Shown here one piece after another: positions 5,993 through 7,408 of a stretch of DNA of 7,408 nucleotides. The DNA comes from SAR86 cluster bacterium (GTDB lineage: Bacteria > Pseudomonadota > Gammaproteobacteria > Magnimaribacterales > D2472), in NCBI GenBank assembly GCA_016779285.1, contig JADHNV010000047.1, forward strand, positions 1 through 7,408, given 5' to 3'. Numbering within the stretch: the first letter of the stretch is position 1; each line of letters starts with the position of its first letter. The translations under genes were made by a program, and so were the position numbers. The notes under the pieces are model-generated. The model saw only the letters and a list, made by a program, of their open reading frames with translations. It had not been told where the DNA came from and searched no databases.

Positions 5993-6444
5993 TTTTTTAA
6001 AATTCTTTGTTTTTCTCTATTCCAATCTCTTTGCTTTACATCCTCTCTTTGATCATAGGTTTTCTTTCCTTTTCCTATAGCAATATCACATTTGATTTTA
6101 TTGTCTTTCCAATAAATTGATGTGAGTACGCATGTGAGACCCTGCTGGCTAATAGCTTCAAGGATATTATTAATTTCTCTTTTATTTAATAAGAGCTTTC
6201 TGGATCTTGTTGGGTCAATATGTTCATTTTTTAAAGAAGCTGGGGGATCAATTTTTAGCCCTATAACCCAAGCTTCATTATTTTTTAAGGTCACATATGA
6301 GTCTTTAACATCTACCTTGCCATTTCTTAAACCTTTGACTTCCCAACCTTCTAAAACTAATCCAGCTTGGAATTTATCAGATAGATGATAATTTCTTGCC
6401 GCATTTTTATTCTTGACGATGATATTATTGTTTTTCATATTCAT
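5980..6444 (-). CDS. smpB: SsrA-binding protein SmpB
   Basis: SmpB binds the tRNA-like end of tmRNA and delivers it to stalled ribosomes, its C-terminal tail reading the empty mRNA channel. From the ATG at 6444 it is 154 residues (E. coli 160). Conserved blocks are NKNAARNYHL (about 12-21), AGLVLEGWEVKGLRNGKVDV (27-46), DPTRSRKLLLNKREI (77-91) and the basic C-terminal tail GKGKKTYDQREDVKQRDW through ILKNSNR. An in-frame TTG at 6501 would add 19 residues (including a hydrophobic FIIVILI run) unlike any SmpB N-terminus, and it lies upstream of the probable promoter. It was therefore rejected. ATG 6438 (MKNNN) is an equally plausible start; neither ATG has a clear ribosome binding site. The gene lies immediately upstream of ssrA on the same strand, so both trans-translation partners are linked. 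Confidence 0.94.
   Translation of the reverse strand: MNMKNNNIIVKNKNAARNYHLSDKFQAGLVLEGWEVKGLRNGKVDVKDSYVTLKNNEAWVIGLKIDPPASLKNEHIDPTRSRKLLLNKREINNILEAISQQGLTCVLTSIYWKDNKIKCDIAIGKGKKTYDQREDVKQRDWNREKQRILKNSNR
6413..6441 (+). promoter_or_regulatory. Candidate promoter for the DUF3429 gene and symporter
   Basis: TTGACG (6413-6418) and CATATT (6436-6441) are 17 bases apart on the plus strand. The -35 is strong and the -10 matches at four of six positions. Transcription would begin near 6448 and give a leader of about 50 bases. The element lies over the start of the divergent smpB coding sequence. Confidence 0.35.
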
Positions 6445-6457
6445 AATTAGTATCACA

Positions 6458-6486
6458 ATTATGAATCTGTTCAAACTATTTGCAAA
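6458..6486 (-). promoter_or_regulatory. Candidate smpB promoter
   Basis: On the minus strand, TTTGCA (6486-6481) and CATAAT (6463-6458) are 17 bases apart. A start near 6451 would leave only about 7 bases before ATG 6444 or 13 before ATG 6438, a very short leader without a ribosome binding site. Confidence 0.4.
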
Positions 6487-6490
6487 TCTT

Positions 6491-6496
6491 GAGGGG
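6491..6496 (+). promoter_or_regulatory. Ribosome binding site that fixes the DUF3429 protein start
   Basis: GAGGGG lies four bases before the ATG at 6501 and is the strongest Shine-Dalgarno match seen in the window. It decides for this ATG over the in-frame TTG at 6480, which has no such site. Confidence 0.75.
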
Positions 6497-6500
6497 ATCA

Positions 6501-6938
6501 ATGGAAAAGACTAAAGTGACTTTGATTTACTGGGGCTTATCTTTATTTGTTTTTTTGTCTCTAATGCCTTGGATTTTTAACCCAACCATAGCGATATATT
6601 CAATTGAGACATTAGCTATTTATGGAGGGATTGTGGTTGCATTTTTGGGTGGCACTATTTGGGGGTGGGATAAAGAGTATGCTTCACCAAAAAACCTTTG
6701 GCTTGCAATTGGGTTCTCTTTGTTAGGTCTTGGGATTTGTCTGCTAACTTTTATTAACCTATCGGTCAGTTTGATTGTATTAATTTTTTCCTTGCATGCC
6801 TTTCTAGCTTTTGAAAAAAAATACAGTACATATTTTCAAGCAAACATTAAATATGCGAATGCAAGAAATTTAATAACAAACTTGGTTACAATATGCTGCA
6901 TAACTTCTTTAGCATATTTATATAATCCCTACATCTAA
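6501..6938 (+). CDS. DUF3429 (TMEM69-like) integral membrane protein
   Basis: This is a small inner-membrane protein of unknown function. The 145 residues from the ATG at 6501 contain about five hydrophobic segments, near 7-25, 36-55, 66-84, 87-105 and 124-141, separated by short polar loops. There is no cleavable signal peptide. The motif YGGIVVAFLGGTIWGW (41-56) resembles the conserved 'AFLGG-x-x-WG' signature that I associate with the DUF3429 family, whose eukaryotic members include TMEM69. This assignment rests on that motif and the topology only. The start is set by GAGGGG at 6491-6496. The gene is divergent from smpB, with the two ATGs 56 bases apart. It ends four bases before a sodium-symporter gene, so the two are probably co-transcribed. 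I infer no specific function. Confidence 0.75.
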   Translation: MEKTKVTLIYWGLSLFVFLSLMPWIFNPTIAIYSIETLAIYGGIVVAFLGGTIWGWDKEYASPKNLWLAIGFSLLGLGICLLTFINLSVSLIVLIFSLHAFLAFEKKYSTYFQANIKYANARNLITNLVTICCITSLAYLYNPYI

Positions 6939-6942
6939 AAAT

Positions 6943-7408
6943 ATGAATGTAAATACTTCTTCAAAAATTAATGAAACTGTTTCCTGGGTAGGAAAGTGGA
7001 CATTTGTGCTTGCAGCCGCAGGATCTGCTGTCGGCTTAGGAAATATTTGGGGCTTTCCTTATAAAGCAGGGACCGAGGGTGGAGGAGCCTTTGTATTAAT
7101 CTATCTTCTATGCATTTTAGCTGTTGGGTTGCCAATAATGATGGCTGAAATAATGATCGGCAGGCGCGCTAGAAAAAGCCCAGTAAACGCGATGAGGATA
7201 GCAGCCCTAGATTCAGGGCAAACAAGCAAGTGGCAAGCGGTAGGTTGGGGTGGTTTGGTTTCAGGAATTTTAATTCTTTCCTTTTATAGTGTTATAGCTG
7301 GAATATGTTTAAATTACATACTCATTTCTGCTTTCCCAACTCCTGATATATCTTCACTTGAGCAATTCAATGAAGTGACCTCATCTCCATCGAGATTAAT
7401 GTTTTGGC
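6943..7408 (+). CDS. Neurotransmitter:sodium symporter (SNF/NSS) family transporter, 3' end outside window
   Basis: This is the N-terminal 155 residues of a LeuT-fold, Na+-coupled inner-membrane transporter, a family that usually imports amino acids or related small solutes. From ATG 6943 the frame is open to the window end. TM1 contains the family signature AAAGSAVGLGNIWGFP (24-39), including the unwound Na+/substrate segment. Gly27, Ala29, Val30 and Asn34 correspond to LeuT Gly20, Ala22, Val23 and Asn27 of the two sodium sites. GGGAFVLIYLLCILAVGLP (46-64) begins TM2, EIMIGRR (69-75) closes it, and TM3 lies around 102-130. Gly37 replaces the LeuT gate residue Arg30, and Thr12 is where Arg5 would be. 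Full-length relatives have about 450-500 residues, so two thirds are missing. Substrate cannot be inferred. It follows the DUF3429 gene by four bases. Confidence 0.93.
   Translation, partial: MNVNTSSKINETVSWVGKWTFVLAAAGSAVGLGNIWGFPYKAGTEGGGAFVLIYLLCILAVGLPIMMAEIMIGRRARKSPVNAMRIAALDSGQTSKWQAVGWGGLVSGILILSFYSVIAGICLNYILISAFPTPDISSLEQFNEVTSSPSRLMFW

Noticed and set aside
5844..6080. Open frame on the plus strand, 78 codons
   Set aside because: It lies antisense to ssrA and the smpB 3' end, both firmly identified.
6122..6388. Open frame on the plus strand, 88 codons
   Set aside because: It lies antisense to the conserved core of smpB.
6480..6500. TTG start adding seven residues to the DUF3429 protein
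   Set aside because: The ATG at 6501 has a strong GAGGGG ribosome binding site at the right distance; the TTG has none.
6445..6501. TTG start adding 19 residues to SmpB
   Set aside because: The extension (with a hydrophobic FIIVILI run) does not resemble SmpB and lies across the likely smpB promoter.

Overview
The window is an AT-rich, tightly packed piece of bacterial chromosome made almost entirely of housekeeping genes. It most likely comes from a gammaproteobacterium. The evidence is a FabA/FabB pair, which is the alpha/gammaproteobacterial route to unsaturated fatty acids. A long-chain polyprenyl diphosphate synthase gene is divergent from rplU-rpmA-obgE, a classic gammaproteobacterial arrangement. 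The tmRNA tag is close to the E. coli one. Low GC, overlapping genes and trimmed proteins would suit a streamlined marine lineage such as SAR86, but that is inference and no rRNA is present to test it.

Layout. Positions 1-790 (+) hold the 3' part of a crotonase-fold (enoyl-CoA hydratase/isomerase) gene whose start lies before the window. It converges on an operon read leftwards: ispB (3552-2587), fabA (2590-2069) and fabB (2069-864), each overlapping the next by 4 or 1 bases. A divergent promoter region at 3553-3638 separates this operon from rplU-rpmA-obgE (3639-5239, +). obgE meets rpsT (5499-5236, -) tail to tail with overlapping stop codons. Further right, on the same strand as rpsT, lie ssrA (tmRNA, 5950-5601) and smpB (6444-5980). 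smpB is divergent from a rightward pair: a DUF3429-type membrane protein (6501-6938) and the first 155 codons of a neurotransmitter:sodium symporter family transporter, cut off by the window end at 7408.

How the genes work together. ispB makes the ubiquinone side chain. fabA and fabB introduce and then extend the cis double bond of membrane fatty acids, so that operon serves membrane lipid and quinone supply. rplU, rpmA and obgE serve the large ribosomal subunit and its assembly, and rpsT the small subunit. smpB and ssrA together form the trans-translation ribosome-rescue system. The DUF3429 protein and the symporter are probably co-transcribed inner-membrane proteins.

I found no mobile element, CRISPR array, toxin-antitoxin pair or phage gene, and no convincing intrinsic terminator. 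I do not see a clearly new biological system. The points worth a second look are small ones: an altered tmRNA tag and a self-complementary tmRNA leader, the overlapping ispB-fabA-fabB arrangement, residue changes in the crotonase and in the symporter, a short ObgE, and the shared stop-codon palindrome between obgE and rpsT.
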